A DNA stretch of 35,811 bases from Arenicellales bacterium (GTDB lineage Bacteria > Pseudomonadota > Gammaproteobacteria > Arenicellales > JAANXG01), in NCBI GenBank assembly GCA_030066885.1, contig JASJAT010000042.1:1-35811 (forward strand), given 5' to 3'. Position 1 is the stretch's first letter, and each line of letters starts with the position of its first letter. Both the position numbers and the translations under genes were made by a program. Shown here piece by piece: positions 26,921 through 35,166 of this stretch. Below the pieces are notes generated by a model. That model did not search any database. It saw only the letters and a program-made list of their open reading frames with translations, and had not been told where the DNA came from.

Positions 26921-26983
26921 ATTTTTGTATACAGGCTAACGAGTCCCGAGCGAGTGATTGAGTAAGTACCTTAACATTAATAA

Positions 26984-27012
26984 TCTATACACTAAAAAAA
27001 GCATAAATGCAA
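26984..27012 (-). promoter_or_regulatory. Possible promoter of the dynamin-like gene
   Basis: On the minus strand TTGCAT (27007-27012) and TATAGA (26984-26989) are exactly 17 bp apart within AT-rich DNA, 64 bp before the start codon. The -35 match is weak (three of six) and the -10 moderate (four of six), so confidence is low. Confidence 0.32.
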
Positions 27013-27071
27013 AAATCCCACCATTAATCAAAGACATCACATAACAACCCAGAAACTACTTTAACAAAAGA

Positions 27072-27884
27072 TTAGTGCTGGCAACGAGTACAGTAAAAAC
27101 TAGAGCGTCCTTGGATGATTCGACGTCGAATGGGACGGTTGCACCGGGGACACGGTTCTCCTTCCTTGCCATACACCTTGAGAGCGTAACGAAAGTAACC
27201 AGGTCGACCCTCGGCGCTGTGAAAATCTCTCAAAGTCGTTCCCCCGGCTCGGATAGCGTTTTGCAAGGTTTGCTTCGTCTTGTCTGCAAGCACGTGATAC
27301 CGCTTTAAACTCAGCCTGTTGGCCGCCCGTTGGGGATGGATCCCCGCGGCGTACAGGGCCTCAGTAGCGTAGATATTGCCGATGCCGCTCACGATATTGG
27401 AATTCATCAACAAATTCTTCACTGCACCGGGGCGCTGCCGTGAGCTGTTGTATAAGTATGCGCCGTTAAATTCCGCAAGCAGCGGTTCTGGGCCTAGATT
27501 CTTTAGCAAGCGATGCCGCAGCGGGCACCGAGACCACAAAACGCTACCAAACCGGCGTGGATCGTGAAATCGCAAGCAAATATCGTTGTCGAAAACAATA
27601 TCAATATGATCGTGCTTACGCGGTGGTGACACTGTTTTTAATACTCTTAGACTCCCTGACATACCGAGATGAATAATTATGCTGCCCTCGCTGGTGTTCA
27701 ACAGAAGGTACTTGGCGCGCCGTGTCACGCTGTCTATGGTCTGCCCCGTGAGTTTGTGTTGTAAACGGGAGGGGACACGCCAGCGAAGGTTTGGATTGCG
27801 TACGATGACACCTTGTACCGTTTGATCCGTTATATACGGCGCGATACCTTTTCTGGTAATTTCGACTTCGGGTAGCTCAGGCAT
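27072..27884 (-). CDS. mutM: Formamidopyrimidine-DNA glycosylase
   Basis: MutM (Fpg) removes 8-oxoguanine and ring-opened purines and cuts the strand at the lesion. The 270-residue protein begins PELPEVEITRKG, with the catalytic proline directly after the initiator methionine and Glu3 next to it. The DNA-contact lysine is in RRAKYLLL. The C-terminal zinc finger is complete: CPRC near residue 246 and CTRC near the end. MNSNIVSGIGNIYATEALY is the helix-two-turn-helix. It is divergent from the flavin reductase gene (62-bp gap). Confidence 0.97.
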   Translation of the reverse strand: MPELPEVEITRKGIAPYITDQTVQGVIVRNPNLRWRVPSRLQHKLTGQTIDSVTRRAKYLLLNTSEGSIIIHLGMSGSLRVLKTVSPPRKHDHIDIVFDNDICLRFHDPRRFGSVLWSRCPLRHRLLKNLGPEPLLAEFNGAYLYNSSRQRPGAVKNLLMNSNIVSGIGNIYATEALYAAGIHPQRAANRLSLKRYHVLADKTKQTLQNAIRAGGTTLRDFHSAEGRPGYFRYALKVYGKEGEPCPRCNRPIRRRIIQGRSSFYCTRCQH

Positions 27885-27946
27885 TATTCCAATTCAACTT
27901 CAACACGGTAAACTGACACAGCTGCGTAGGTAGCCAAAATTTAACT

Positions 27947-28969
27947 ATGGTTTTTCAAGTAACGCTTAGTAAAAGTGGAAATCAATTCAACGTCGAGGAA
28001 TCAGAGACCGTACTCGATGCCGCATTACGCACGGGCTACGTGATACCGTATAGCTGCAGAATCGGCAGTTGCGGCTCATGCAAAGCCAGAATTGTATCCG
28101 GCAGCATAGACTATGGGGAGTACGAAGGAAATATTCTGACAGAGGTGGAGAGGGCGCAGGGAATTGCGCTGCTTTGCCAGGCTCATCCACTAGAAGACCT
28201 GGTGGTTGACGCGCGCGAAGTGGCTGTATCCGAGGAGATCGAGATTAAGATGCTGCCGTGTCGGGTAGTGAGGCTGGAACAGCTCAATCATGATGTTATG
28301 GGTTTGTCTCTGAAACTGCCACAGAATCAACAATTCAACTATTTAGCCGGGCAGTATATAGACATCTTACTGCGTGATGGTCGCCGCCGCAGTTTTTCTA
28401 TCGCTAACGCTCCAAAGGAGGGTGGAGAGTTAGAGCTTCATGTACGCCGTGTGCCGGATGGGTTTTTTACCAATCAGATCTTTAACACGATGAAGGAAAG
28501 GGATCTATTGCGCTTTCAAGGGCCACTCGGGACCTTCTTTCTGCGACAAGACTCTGATCGACCTATATTGCTTATGGCGGGCGGCACGGGATTCGCTCCC
28601 ATTAAAGCGATCGTAGAGCAAGCGATAGAAAAAGACATAACACGCCCGATGCACCTGTTTTGGGGGGCCCGCACAGAACACGACCTGTACTTAGATGAGA
28701 TGGCTAGGTATTGGGCGGTTCAACATGAGCATATCAACTACACACCGGTGTTATCCGAAGTCGAACCGGAAAACGGATGGTCGGGTGAAACAGGTTGGGT
28801 GCACGATGTACTGCTGGCGCACTATCCTAGTCTAGAACAACATGAAGTTTACATGTCCGGACCGCCGCCGATGATCGATGCTGCACACGCCGCCTTTCTC
28901 GAACATGGGTTGCCCGATGAGCACCTATATTATGACTCTTTTGAATTTTCCGCTGACGTGCCTGCGTAA
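27947..28969 (+). CDS. [2Fe-2S] ferredoxin/FAD/NAD reductase (AscD-like, CDP-6-deoxy-glucoseen reductase type)
   Basis: This is a 340-residue electron-transfer flavoprotein. An N-terminal plant-type ferredoxin domain (1-88) has cluster cysteines C37, C42, C45 and C77. An FAD-binding barrel follows (RRRSFSIANAP, about 146-156). The NAD(P)-binding domain has LLMAGGTGFAPIKA and closes with YMSGPPPMIDAAH. The family is often labelled CDP-6-deoxy-delta-3,4-glucoseen reductase after AscD, but no deoxysugar genes are nearby, so that reaction is not implied. Order of domains also resembles phenol and toluene oxygenase reductases. A general NAD(P)H reductase for a partner encoded elsewhere is the safest reading. 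Confidence 0.88.
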   Translation: MVFQVTLSKSGNQFNVEESETVLDAALRTGYVIPYSCRIGSCGSCKARIVSGSIDYGEYEGNILTEVERAQGIALLCQAHPLEDLVVDAREVAVSEEIEIKMLPCRVVRLEQLNHDVMGLSLKLPQNQQFNYLAGQYIDILLRDGRRRSFSIANAPKEGGELELHVRRVPDGFFTNQIFNTMKERDLLRFQGPLGTFFLRQDSDRPILLMAGGTGFAPIKAIVEQAIEKDITRPMHLFWGARTEHDLYLDEMARYWAVQHEHINYTPVLSEVEPENGWSGETGWVHDVLLAHYPSLEQHEVYMSGPPPMIDAAHAAFLEHGLPDEHLYYDSFEFSADVPA

Positions 28970-29083
28970 AAATTACAAAAGGTGGGAGAGGGTTAAATTT
29001 TTTTGTAGGAGCGGCGCCCTCGCCGCGATGAATCGGCCAGAGGGCGGGACTCCTACAATATTAAATCCCAGTCACCTTTTTTA
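28970..29083. repeat. Composite inverted repeat between two convergent genes
   Basis: The outer arms start AAAATTACAAAAGGTGGGAG on the left and end ...GTCACCTTTTTTA on the right. Read toward each other they share AAAAGGTG and an AT-rich step before meeting the inner REP-like core (29004-29057). Only the ends and the core pair well; the middle of the arms is imperfect. The element fills the gap between the reductase gene, whose TAA directly precedes it, and hemY, whose stop TTA (29081-29083) forms its right tip. On the plus strand the stem is followed by a T-run, so it could serve as a terminator. Confidence 0.65.
29004..29057. repeat. REP-like palindrome nested in the composite repeat
   Basis: TGTAGGAGCGGCGCCCTCGC opens and GAGGGCGGGACTCCTACA closes this 54-bp imperfect palindrome. 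Outer arms TGTAGGAG/CTCCTACA pair exactly over 8 bp and CGCCCTC/GAGGGCG over 7 bp. The layout equals that of 11210-11264 and of TGTAGGAGCG-type REP elements of Pseudomonas. Confidence 0.75.
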
Positions 29084-30322
29084 ATCAGTAAAAGTCTGGG
29101 TTCCCTCATCTCTGACGTCTGTTATCGGCTTGGTGATACCCGGTATGGTCTGGGGCGTCGCTTGTTCTATGCCTTTTCGATACAAATCCAAAGCCTTTTC
29201 TTTTTCGTCAAGTTGCTCCAGCAGGTGACCCAACTCGCGATATGCTTCAACGGTACCGCCGGAGGCTATACAGGCTTCCAGATAACTGCGTGCCTTACCC
29301 CACAATTCATTGTTGAGGGAAATCTGCGCCAAGCTCAACATGAGCTCCGGACTGTCTTTGTGACTGGCCGCCCACTGCTCCGCGCGTTTGAGGTGAGCCG
29401 CCGGGTCACTTGTTTTAACTTGACCGTATAGCCGGACTAATGATGGCTCCCATTTACGTTGAATGGACTTGCGCAAAAGCTCTTCGGCCTCCTTGTGCGA
29501 ACCTTCATTCATCAGGCGTTGTGCATAGGTAGCCAAGAGCCCGGGATCGTTGCGTTGTTCCCGCGATAGAGACCGCCAGACTTGTTGCAGTTCACGGCTT
29601 TGTGAAGCATCGGTCAATAACTTCCTGTTTGCCAATTGCTCTAGTCTCTCGATTTCCGAATCCGGCGCTGCTTGCTGTTTCTTTACCGCTGGCAGGATTT
29701 GTTGCAGAGACGGCCAATCCTGTGTTCTTTCCAGCACTTTGACACTCAATCCCAAGACTCTCTTATTCTTTGGTGAATTACTACGCAACCGTGCCAGCGT
29801 CTCGCTTGCCTGGTCGTATTGTCCGGATCGAAATTGTAGTGTGGCCTGAGTCAACCCAATAGCCGTAGCTTGGCCGGGATCACTGTCTACGGCTTGCGAC
29901 AGATATAAATCTCTTTTCTTGTAGTCGCCCCGGCCTTGGGCGGCGTGGGCTGCGCCTAAATAGTTCAGGGCAGGAGTATCGGTTTGGCTTAAGTGGCTCA
30001 GCAACAATCGCTCCGCTTGATTCCAATCTCCTTCTATAACCCGCATGATCCCATTAGTTTGCAGCTTGCGTGCCTTGTTTTGGGAGCGTGTAGTTTGCCA
30101 TTCATTGATTGCGCGCGGTGAACGCCATAGCTTCACTAAAAAGCGGATAAGGAAATACATAGCTACGAAAAAGATCACGAGCAGTGTCAGGAAAAGCGCC
30201 AACGACAGTTCAATGCTCCATGGCTTCAAGGTGATCAGGACGTAACCGGGGTCCTGCATCACCATCACCACGAAACCTGCGGCCAAGGCCAATGCTATGA
30301 ATATCAAGAACAGGAGGTTCAT
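29081..30322 (-). CDS. hemY: HemY-type TPR membrane protein
   Basis: This HemY is the gammaproteobacterial haem-operon protein, not the protoporphyrinogen oxidase of the same name. The 413-residue product has two N-terminal membrane helices (about 3-23 and 39-62) joined by the conserved-type QDPGYVLITLKPWSIELSL segment cut here around GYVLI. A long helical region with TPR-type repeats follows (for example LNYLGAAHAAQGRGDYKKRD and AYRELGHLLEQLDEKEKA). Its start overlaps the hemX stop by 4 bp. The exact role is unknown; a scaffold for haem enzymes has been proposed for the family. Its stop codon is the tip of a palindromic repeat. Confidence 0.92.
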   Translation of the reverse strand: MNLLFLIFIALALAAGFVVMVMQDPGYVLITLKPWSIELSLALFLTLLVIFFVAMYFLIRFLVKLWRSPRAINEWQTTRSQNKARKLQTNGIMRVIEGDWNQAERLLLSHLSQTDTPALNYLGAAHAAQGRGDYKKRDLYLSQAVDSDPGQATAIGLTQATLQFRSGQYDQASETLARLRSNSPKNKRVLGLSVKVLERTQDWPSLQQILPAVKKQQAAPDSEIERLEQLANRKLLTDASQSRELQQVWRSLSREQRNDPGLLATYAQRLMNEGSHKEAEELLRKSIQRKWEPSLVRLYGQVKTSDPAAHLKRAEQWAASHKDSPELMLSLAQISLNNELWGKARSYLEACIASGGTVEAYRELGHLLEQLDEKEKALDLYRKGIEQATPQTIPGITKPITDVRDEGTQTFTD

Positions 30323-31497
30323 TGCGTTTTCATCCGTGACTTGATGCCTTGCAGCTCGACTATAGAGCCGGTGATTTTGGGACGTTCCGGCGTCAGATTT
30401 TGGCTGCTTATTTCTTCAAGCTCAGTCAGCATGGCTTTCACTGCCTGATCTTCGGTATCGAAGTACTCCGAGAGCCATTGCGTTGCCTGACCTAGGTTGG
30501 CTTTAAAAGTCTGGTTGTCCGAACGCAGCACAGCCATTTGCGCTCCAGACAGCATCAACCTTAGGTTAGCAATCAGAAAATACCTTTGCTCAGGGGTGAG
30601 CAGAGGCTGGGCAGCTTCCGTTACATTCTGGATCCGAACCAAACCCTTCAGGTCTGCCAGTAATGCTTGGCCCGCCTCTACCCAAGCGTTATCAGAACTT
30701 GCTGCAGTAGGCTCGCCGTCTTCTGCAGCAACGGGTCGAACCGGTTCAGATACCAAGGGCAGCTCACTGACGTTCGCGACTAGGGTGGATAGACGCAACG
30801 CGAGTCCGGGCAAGTCTACTTGTTCAGTTGCATTGAGTAACGCAATCTCCTCTGCAATTAAGCGTCTCACCTCCAAGAATTCTGGGTTGCCAAGTTCCGC
30901 CAACCTTTTGTCGGCGAGCTCGAGTGCAATGAGAGCGTTGGCAGCATCACCCTCTAAACTCACGCGATGGTTTGCCATGCGCAACAGCTGCTCGACTTCT
31001 TCAAGAGCCCACGAATCAATACTGCGATCGAGAGAATCATAGATCTTGGTAACTGAATTTGTGAGCGCATCTTGCTGTTCCCGTAGCGTAGCGACACTGG
31101 CCTCTAATTTCTCTTGTATTAACGTATTGAGTTGATCTTGGTCAGAGGCGAGTCTATCTTGCTGCTTTTCCAGGGCCCGGGTGCTCTCTGTGATTGCCTT
31201 TAGCTCGCCAAGCAGGTTCGCGCTGGCTACTTCCTGCTCGTGCTTTTGCTGCACTTCGAATCGGTACCATAGATAAGCACTACCGGCGACGGCGACAATA
31301 GCTAAAATCAGTGCAAAAGTTCCCAGCGCATATGCGCCTTTGGCCTTGGGTTGCACCGGAGCTTGAACGATGGGTTGAACCTCCTCCTCTTCCTCGGTAG
31401 AGGGTTCTACCTCGTCGCTAACTTCCGTAAGTGGTGCTTGTTCTTGTTCTCCTTTGGCAAGGTCGTCGCTGGGCGTTTTATCTTTATCAGAATCCAT
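30319..31497 (-). CDS. hemX: HemX-family membrane protein
   Basis: HemX proteins sit in the inner membrane next to haem-synthesis genes. They are often labelled uroporphyrinogen-III methyltransferase by mistake; no methyltransferase motif is present here. The 392-residue product has an acidic, low-complexity cytoplasmic N-terminus (about 1-50, with a run of five Glu). One membrane helix follows (about 55-77), then a coiled coil (LGELKAITESTRALEKQQDR) and the conserved domain containing EEVEQLLRMANHRV and LTPEQRYFLIANLRLML. It lies 71 bp after hemD and overlaps hemY by 4 bp. Confidence 0.92.
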   Translation of the reverse strand: MDSDKDKTPSDDLAKGEQEQAPLTEVSDEVEPSTEEEEEVQPIVQAPVQPKAKGAYALGTFALILAIVAVAGSAYLWYRFEVQQKHEQEVASANLLGELKAITESTRALEKQQDRLASDQDQLNTLIQEKLEASVATLREQQDALTNSVTKIYDSLDRSIDSWALEEVEQLLRMANHRVSLEGDAANALIALELADKRLAELGNPEFLEVRRLIAEEIALLNATEQVDLPGLALRLSTLVANVSELPLVSEPVRPVAAEDGEPTAASSDNAWVEAGQALLADLKGLVRIQNVTEAAQPLLTPEQRYFLIANLRLMLSGAQMAVLRSDNQTFKANLGQATQWLSEYFDTEDQAVKAMLTELEEISSQNLTPERPKITGSIVELQGIKSRMKTQ

Positions 31498-31568
31498 AGG
31501 TTAACCCGTGCTCGTATTGGAATTTGCTTCCACTTTAACATAAGAACACAAAAAACTGACCCAGTAAG

Positions 31569-32342
31569 CTACGTTTTTACTAGGTCTTGGAGTTTGTTCA
31601 GAATCGCCTCATTGCTAGCGTCGCACGCCGTTAAGACTTCGCCCCGCCATCCTAATTGTTTCGCCTCAGCATGCTGACGTTGACCGATGACCACCAGGCT
31701 GGTTTTCAGTAAGTGGTCATATCCACCGTCGGTCAGAATCCCAACAAGATTTTTTAAGCCATCCACGCTGGTCGTTACCATGACATCTAGATTTTCCTCT
31801 TGCTCGGCTCGCTGTAGCGCAACCGGGTTCGAGTCCGACCGACGCCGTTCATAGCATTCTATGTAACGAACCAATGCCCCCCGATTCCCCAAAGTTTGTC
31901 CTAACAGCTCACGCCCGCCGATTCCTCGGAATATAAAGATCCGCTGATTTTTGACTTTATGCATTTCAGGCATGGCAAGCAGAGATTCACTGCCGGCTGG
32001 TGCCGGACATTCGAGATCAACATGAAGACCGTAGTGATTCAGAGCAGCGGATGTTGCAGCTCCGATGCTTATGGTCTTGACCGAGTCGATATCAACACCC
32101 GCACCTTCAAGGGATTGTGAACCGAATTCTGCCGCGTTAGCGCTAATGAATATGGCCCAATCACCCGGGCGCAGTTCCTTGACGAGTTGTCGCAAACGTT
32201 GTGTGTCGGTGACCGCGGTGATTTTTAGGGTTGGGAACTCTATTGCTTGTCCACCGGCGGATCGAATGAGATCCGCCAGTTTTCGTCCTTGGCGCGCTGG
32301 CCTTGTGACTACAACACCGAGGCCGTTTAGGTTAGTTTGCAT
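31569..32342 (-). CDS. hemD: Uroporphyrinogen-III synthase
   Basis: HemD cyclises hydroxymethylbilane with inversion of ring D to give uroporphyrinogen III. The protein is recognised from the N-terminal VVVTRPARQGRKLADLI, FISANAAEFG (NAV-like motif), IFRGIGGRELLGQTL, VRYIECYERRR and VMVTTSVDGLKNLV. The frame is open back to 32384, inside hemC. The ATG at 32340-32342 starts 7 bp after the hemC stop and gives a normal 257-residue protein, so it is preferred. Sequence conservation in this family is low; context between hemC and hemX makes the call firm. Confidence 0.94.
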   Translation of the reverse strand: MQTNLNGLGVVVTRPARQGRKLADLIRSAGGQAIEFPTLKITAVTDTQRLRQLVKELRPGDWAIFISANAAEFGSQSLEGAGVDIDSVKTISIGAATSAALNHYGLHVDLECPAPAGSESLLAMPEMHKVKNQRIFIFRGIGGRELLGQTLGNRGALVRYIECYERRRSDSNPVALQRAEQEENLDVMVTTSVDGLKNLVGILTDGGYDHLLKTSLVVIGQRQHAEAKQLGWRGEVLTACDASNEAILNKLQDLVKT

Positions 32343-32349
32343 GCGAGTT

Positions 32350-33276
32350 TTAACTAGAGCGGTAAACCTCTTCCAAAATCTCACGTGCGCCGAGCTTTAT
32401 CAATTGGTCCGCCACTTGATCGCCGAGTGCCGTGGGTTGATCGGCGTCACCATCGGCCCGGGTTCGGAGTACGGTTTCGCCGTCAACGGTGCCGACTAAA
32501 CCATCCAAGTTCATTGACTCACCTGTTATCTGGGCAAACGCGCCGATCGGGACTTGGCACCCGCCCTCCAAACGGGCGTTCATGGCTCTTTCCGCTTCAA
32601 CGCAACGCCGGCTGGGGCCATGATCCAACGGAAGCGTTAAATCGATCGCTAAAGTGTTATCTTTTTTGCATTCGATACCGATAGCACCCTGACCAACAGC
32701 GGGTAGGGATACAGCTGGTGGAATACGTTGCCGAATTCGATCGGCCATATTTAGCCGTTTTAAACCAGAGACGGCTAAGATAATGGCTTCATATTCCCCA
32801 TCGTCCAGTTTTCTCAAGCGGGTGTTTACATTTCCACGTAGGTTCAGCACTTTTAGCCCAGGGTAAGCGTTTCTTATTTGGCATTGACGACGCAAGCTAC
32901 AGGTACCGACCCGGGCACCTTCAGGTAATTGATCCAAGTCATTAAATTGATTCGAAACAAACGCATCCAGAGGATCTTCTCGCCGGCAAACTGCCGCTAT
33001 CTCGAACTCGTCAGGCAGCGAAACGACGACATCCTTCATGGAATGAACGGCAATGTCAGCGTGTCCTTCCAGCAAGCTCAGCTCCAGTTCCTTCATGAAA
33101 AGACCTTTACCACCCGCACTGGCCAGGGGCGCACCCAACAGTCGATCCCCAGTTGTGGTTATTTCAACAAACTCGACTCGGAGATCGGAATGGTGGGCGG
33201 TGAGTTGTTGGGCCACATATTGAGCCTGCCACAGTGCCAATGGGCTCTTGCGGGTGGCGATACGCACCTGGGTCAT
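32350..33276 (-). CDS. hemC: Porphobilinogen deaminase (hydroxymethylbilane synthase)
   Basis: HemC joins four porphobilinogens into hydroxymethylbilane. The 308-residue protein shows the N-terminal RIATRKSPLALWQA, KDVVVSLP, the catalytic-arginine segment GTCSLRRQCQIR, LRGNVNTRLRKLD and LEGGCQVPIGAF, where Cys240 holds the dipyrromethane cofactor. It begins 26 bp after the LytTR regulator gene and is followed by hemD. The order algZ-algR-hemC-hemD is the one known from Pseudomonas, so the haem genes may be partly transcribed from the regulator's promoter. Confidence 0.97.
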   Translation of the reverse strand: MTQVRIATRKSPLALWQAQYVAQQLTAHHSDLRVEFVEITTTGDRLLGAPLASAGGKGLFMKELELSLLEGHADIAVHSMKDVVVSLPDEFEIAAVCRREDPLDAFVSNQFNDLDQLPEGARVGTCSLRRQCQIRNAYPGLKVLNLRGNVNTRLRKLDDGEYEAIILAVSGLKRLNMADRIRQRIPPAVSLPAVGQGAIGIECKKDNTLAIDLTLPLDHGPSRRCVEAERAMNARLEGGCQVPIGAFAQITGESMNLDGLVGTVDGETVLRTRADGDADQPTALGDQVADQLIKLGAREILEEVYRSS

Positions 33277-33302
33277 AGCGGGTAAAGTTGTGCGCTACAC
33301 AG

Positions 33303-34034
33303 CTAACGTCGGGTCCAACGACGAACCTCCGGAGTGTGGCGTCGGCTGACGTCGAGTTTGTCATCGATTTCCCTCAACAACACACGCCACCGCCCCGACG
33401 GTTGCTTCTCAATACCGCGTATGTAGTCGACTGCTACAAGAGCATTTCGATGAATCCGTAGAAAACGATCAGCGAATTCTTCTTCTAAGCTAACGAGTGA
33501 GTCTTCGACTAGGTGTTGCTCATTTATCGTGCGCACGGTGACATATTTGTTATCGGCCATGAAATAAACGATGTCTTGGACCGGAATCAGTGTTATTTGT
33601 CCCCGCATGTGCACACTGATATGGCTACGTGAACTTGGTTCACTCTGTGCCTTATTCAACTCTCGCAATTGCTTCAACGTAATTTGTTTCGCTTTTTGCA
33701 GAGCCGCAGATAGTCTGTCCTTACGTATGGGTTTCAGTAAATAATCCACTGCGTTTACTTCAAATGCTTCCAGCGCGTGCTGGTCATAAGCCGTCGTAAA
33801 AATGACGGCTGGTGGATTATCCAGGGATTGCAAATGCATGGCGGCCTCTAATCCGTCCATTACCGGCATGCGTATATCCATCAACACACAGTCGGGTTTG
33901 AGGCTCATCGCTTTTTCGATCGCTTCATTGCCATTCATGGCTTCACCAACGATGGTGTGTTCTCCATCTTTTTCGATCAATTCACGCATGCGGGCGCGTG
34001 CCAGCTTTTCGTCGTCAACGACCAGGATTTTCAT
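33303..34034 (-). CDS. algR: AlgR-type LytTR response regulator
   Basis: This 243-residue regulator has a receiver domain with D7-D8, phosphoacceptor Asp53 (LMDIRMP) and the lysine in DYLLKPIRK. A LytTR DNA-binding domain follows (about 140-240: IPVQDIVYFMADNKYVTV, FLRIHRNALVAVDYIRGIE). AlgR of Pseudomonas controls alginate, twitching and virulence genes, but the targets here are unknown and no alginate genes are present. The symbol is based on domain type and on the synteny with hemC. The start codon lies inside the upstream kinase gene (20-bp overlap). Confidence 0.9.
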   Translation of the reverse strand: MKILVVDDEKLARARMRELIEKDGEHTIVGEAMNGNEAIEKAMSLKPDCVLMDIRMPVMDGLEAAMHLQSLDNPPAVIFTTAYDQHALEAFEVNAVDYLLKPIRKDRLSAALQKAKQITLKQLRELNKAQSEPSSRSHISVHMRGQITLIPVQDIVYFMADNKYVTVRTINEQHLVEDSLVSLEEEFADRFLRIHRNALVAVDYIRGIEKQPSGRWRVLLREIDDKLDVSRRHTPEVRRWTRR

Positions 34035-35148
34035 TTAGTACGCCTCCAAAGGCCGGGTGTTTAACATGCACAGTAAAATAGTGTGAGTCACGTTGGGTTG
34101 TCAGATGTGCGTCATCGCCATAATGGTCTTGAAGCCTTAGGCGGATATTGTCTAAAACGGCATCACGTTCTTGGTCGCTATCTTGGGTCTCCGGTGTTGG
34201 GTTGCCGACCGAAATCAGTAGTTGATCGTCGTCGTTTTCGATGAGCAGTTTTATGTCTATATCCCCACCTTCTGGTAATTGTTCTATACCATGATGTATC
34301 GCATTCTCAAGCAACAGCTGCAAAATGAGCACTGGTGTCTTGGCTTGACGGGTAATACCGTGAACCGACCAATTCGCGTTTAGCCTTTTATCTAAACGCA
34401 GTTTCTCTAATTTTAAGTATTTTCTGGCGATTTGCATCTCGCTTTGCACGGGCATCAAGTCTTTGCTGTCGTCCAGCATTAGCCGGAATAGGTCTGCCAT
34501 ATCCTCGATCGCTGCCTCAGCCCGTGCCGGGGCACGCTGGGTGAGACTGGCAATGATATTCATACTGCTGAATAGAAAATGTGGACGGATTCGAAGTCTG
34601 AGTAGTTGTGACCGGACGCGTTCTGTGGCCAGAGTTTTTTGCCTAAGTTGGTGGCGGGCGACGAAATAGCGCAGGGCCAGAGCATTTATTATCCCACTGA
34701 CCAGAAGATTCTGCGCGTGGAAATAAAGGTGCCATTGCGGCCGTGCCGAGTCTATGTATTTGAAAGAGGCCAACAACCAAATGGAGAGCTCACCCACCAA
34801 CCAAGTGATGCACAACAGCATGGCATACGCCACCAACAACGCCCTTTTTTCCGGCAGTCGGTTGAGCGAAGGTCCAGCAAGACACAAGGCGCTGACGCTC
34901 ATAACTGCTATCCATTGCAAAAACAGAGAGATAAGAAACAGATCTTGAAAGATATTTGTGGTTATAGCCGGGGTGACAATGGTTAAAATGATTGCCAGAA
35001 ACTCCGCTAGGATCACCACGTTCAGGACCATTTCTCCCTTACAGAAGTTGGGAAAAAAATCGGTATCCGTGGAAGCTTCCTGCAAGTCCATATCGTTATA
35101 GTTCCGCTTACCCTGCACGATCTGCTGTAAATTAGCGAGATGCTGCAA
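34015..35148 (-). CDS. LytS/AlgZ-type sensor histidine kinase
   Basis: The product is a membrane histidine kinase of the His_kinase (PF06580) class, the usual partner of LytTR regulators. The N-terminal part has about five or six membrane segments (roughly 42-165). The phosphoacceptor box is LRIRPHFLFSSMN (His190), followed by LEKLRLDKRL and the ATP-binding N box LLLENAIHHGIEQLPEGG. The DFFPNFC...VLNVVILAEFLA opening is like that of AlgZ/FimS. The frame starts with TTG at 35148 after a GAGGG; an ATG at 35091 giving a 358-residue protein fits relatives equally well. It overlaps the regulator gene by 20 bp. Confidence 0.88.
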   Translation of the reverse strand: MQHLANLQQIVQGKRNYNDMDLQEASTDTDFFPNFCKGEMVLNVVILAEFLAIILTIVTPAITTNIFQDLFLISLFLQWIAVMSVSALCLAGPSLNRLPEKRALLVAYAMLLCITWLVGELSIWLLASFKYIDSARPQWHLYFHAQNLLVSGIINALALRYFVARHQLRQKTLATERVRSQLLRLRIRPHFLFSSMNIIASLTQRAPARAEAAIEDMADLFRLMLDDSKDLMPVQSEMQIARKYLKLEKLRLDKRLNANWSVHGITRQAKTPVLILQLLLENAIHHGIEQLPEGGDIDIKLLIENDDDQLLISVGNPTPETQDSDQERDAVLDNIRLRLQDHYGDDAHLTTQRDSHYFTVHVKHPAFGGVLNENPGR

Positions 35149-35166
35149 TGCGTGTACCCTCGCGCG

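Noticed and set aside
30497-31042. 181-codon open frame on the plus strand inside hemX
   Set aside because: Serine- and arginine-rich shadow of hemX; no ribosome site and no recognisable domain.
32343-32384. Longer hemD start at 32384 inside hemC
   Set aside because: The first 14 residues would be read from the hemC 3' end; the ATG at 32342 gives the usual N-terminus and a 7-bp gap.
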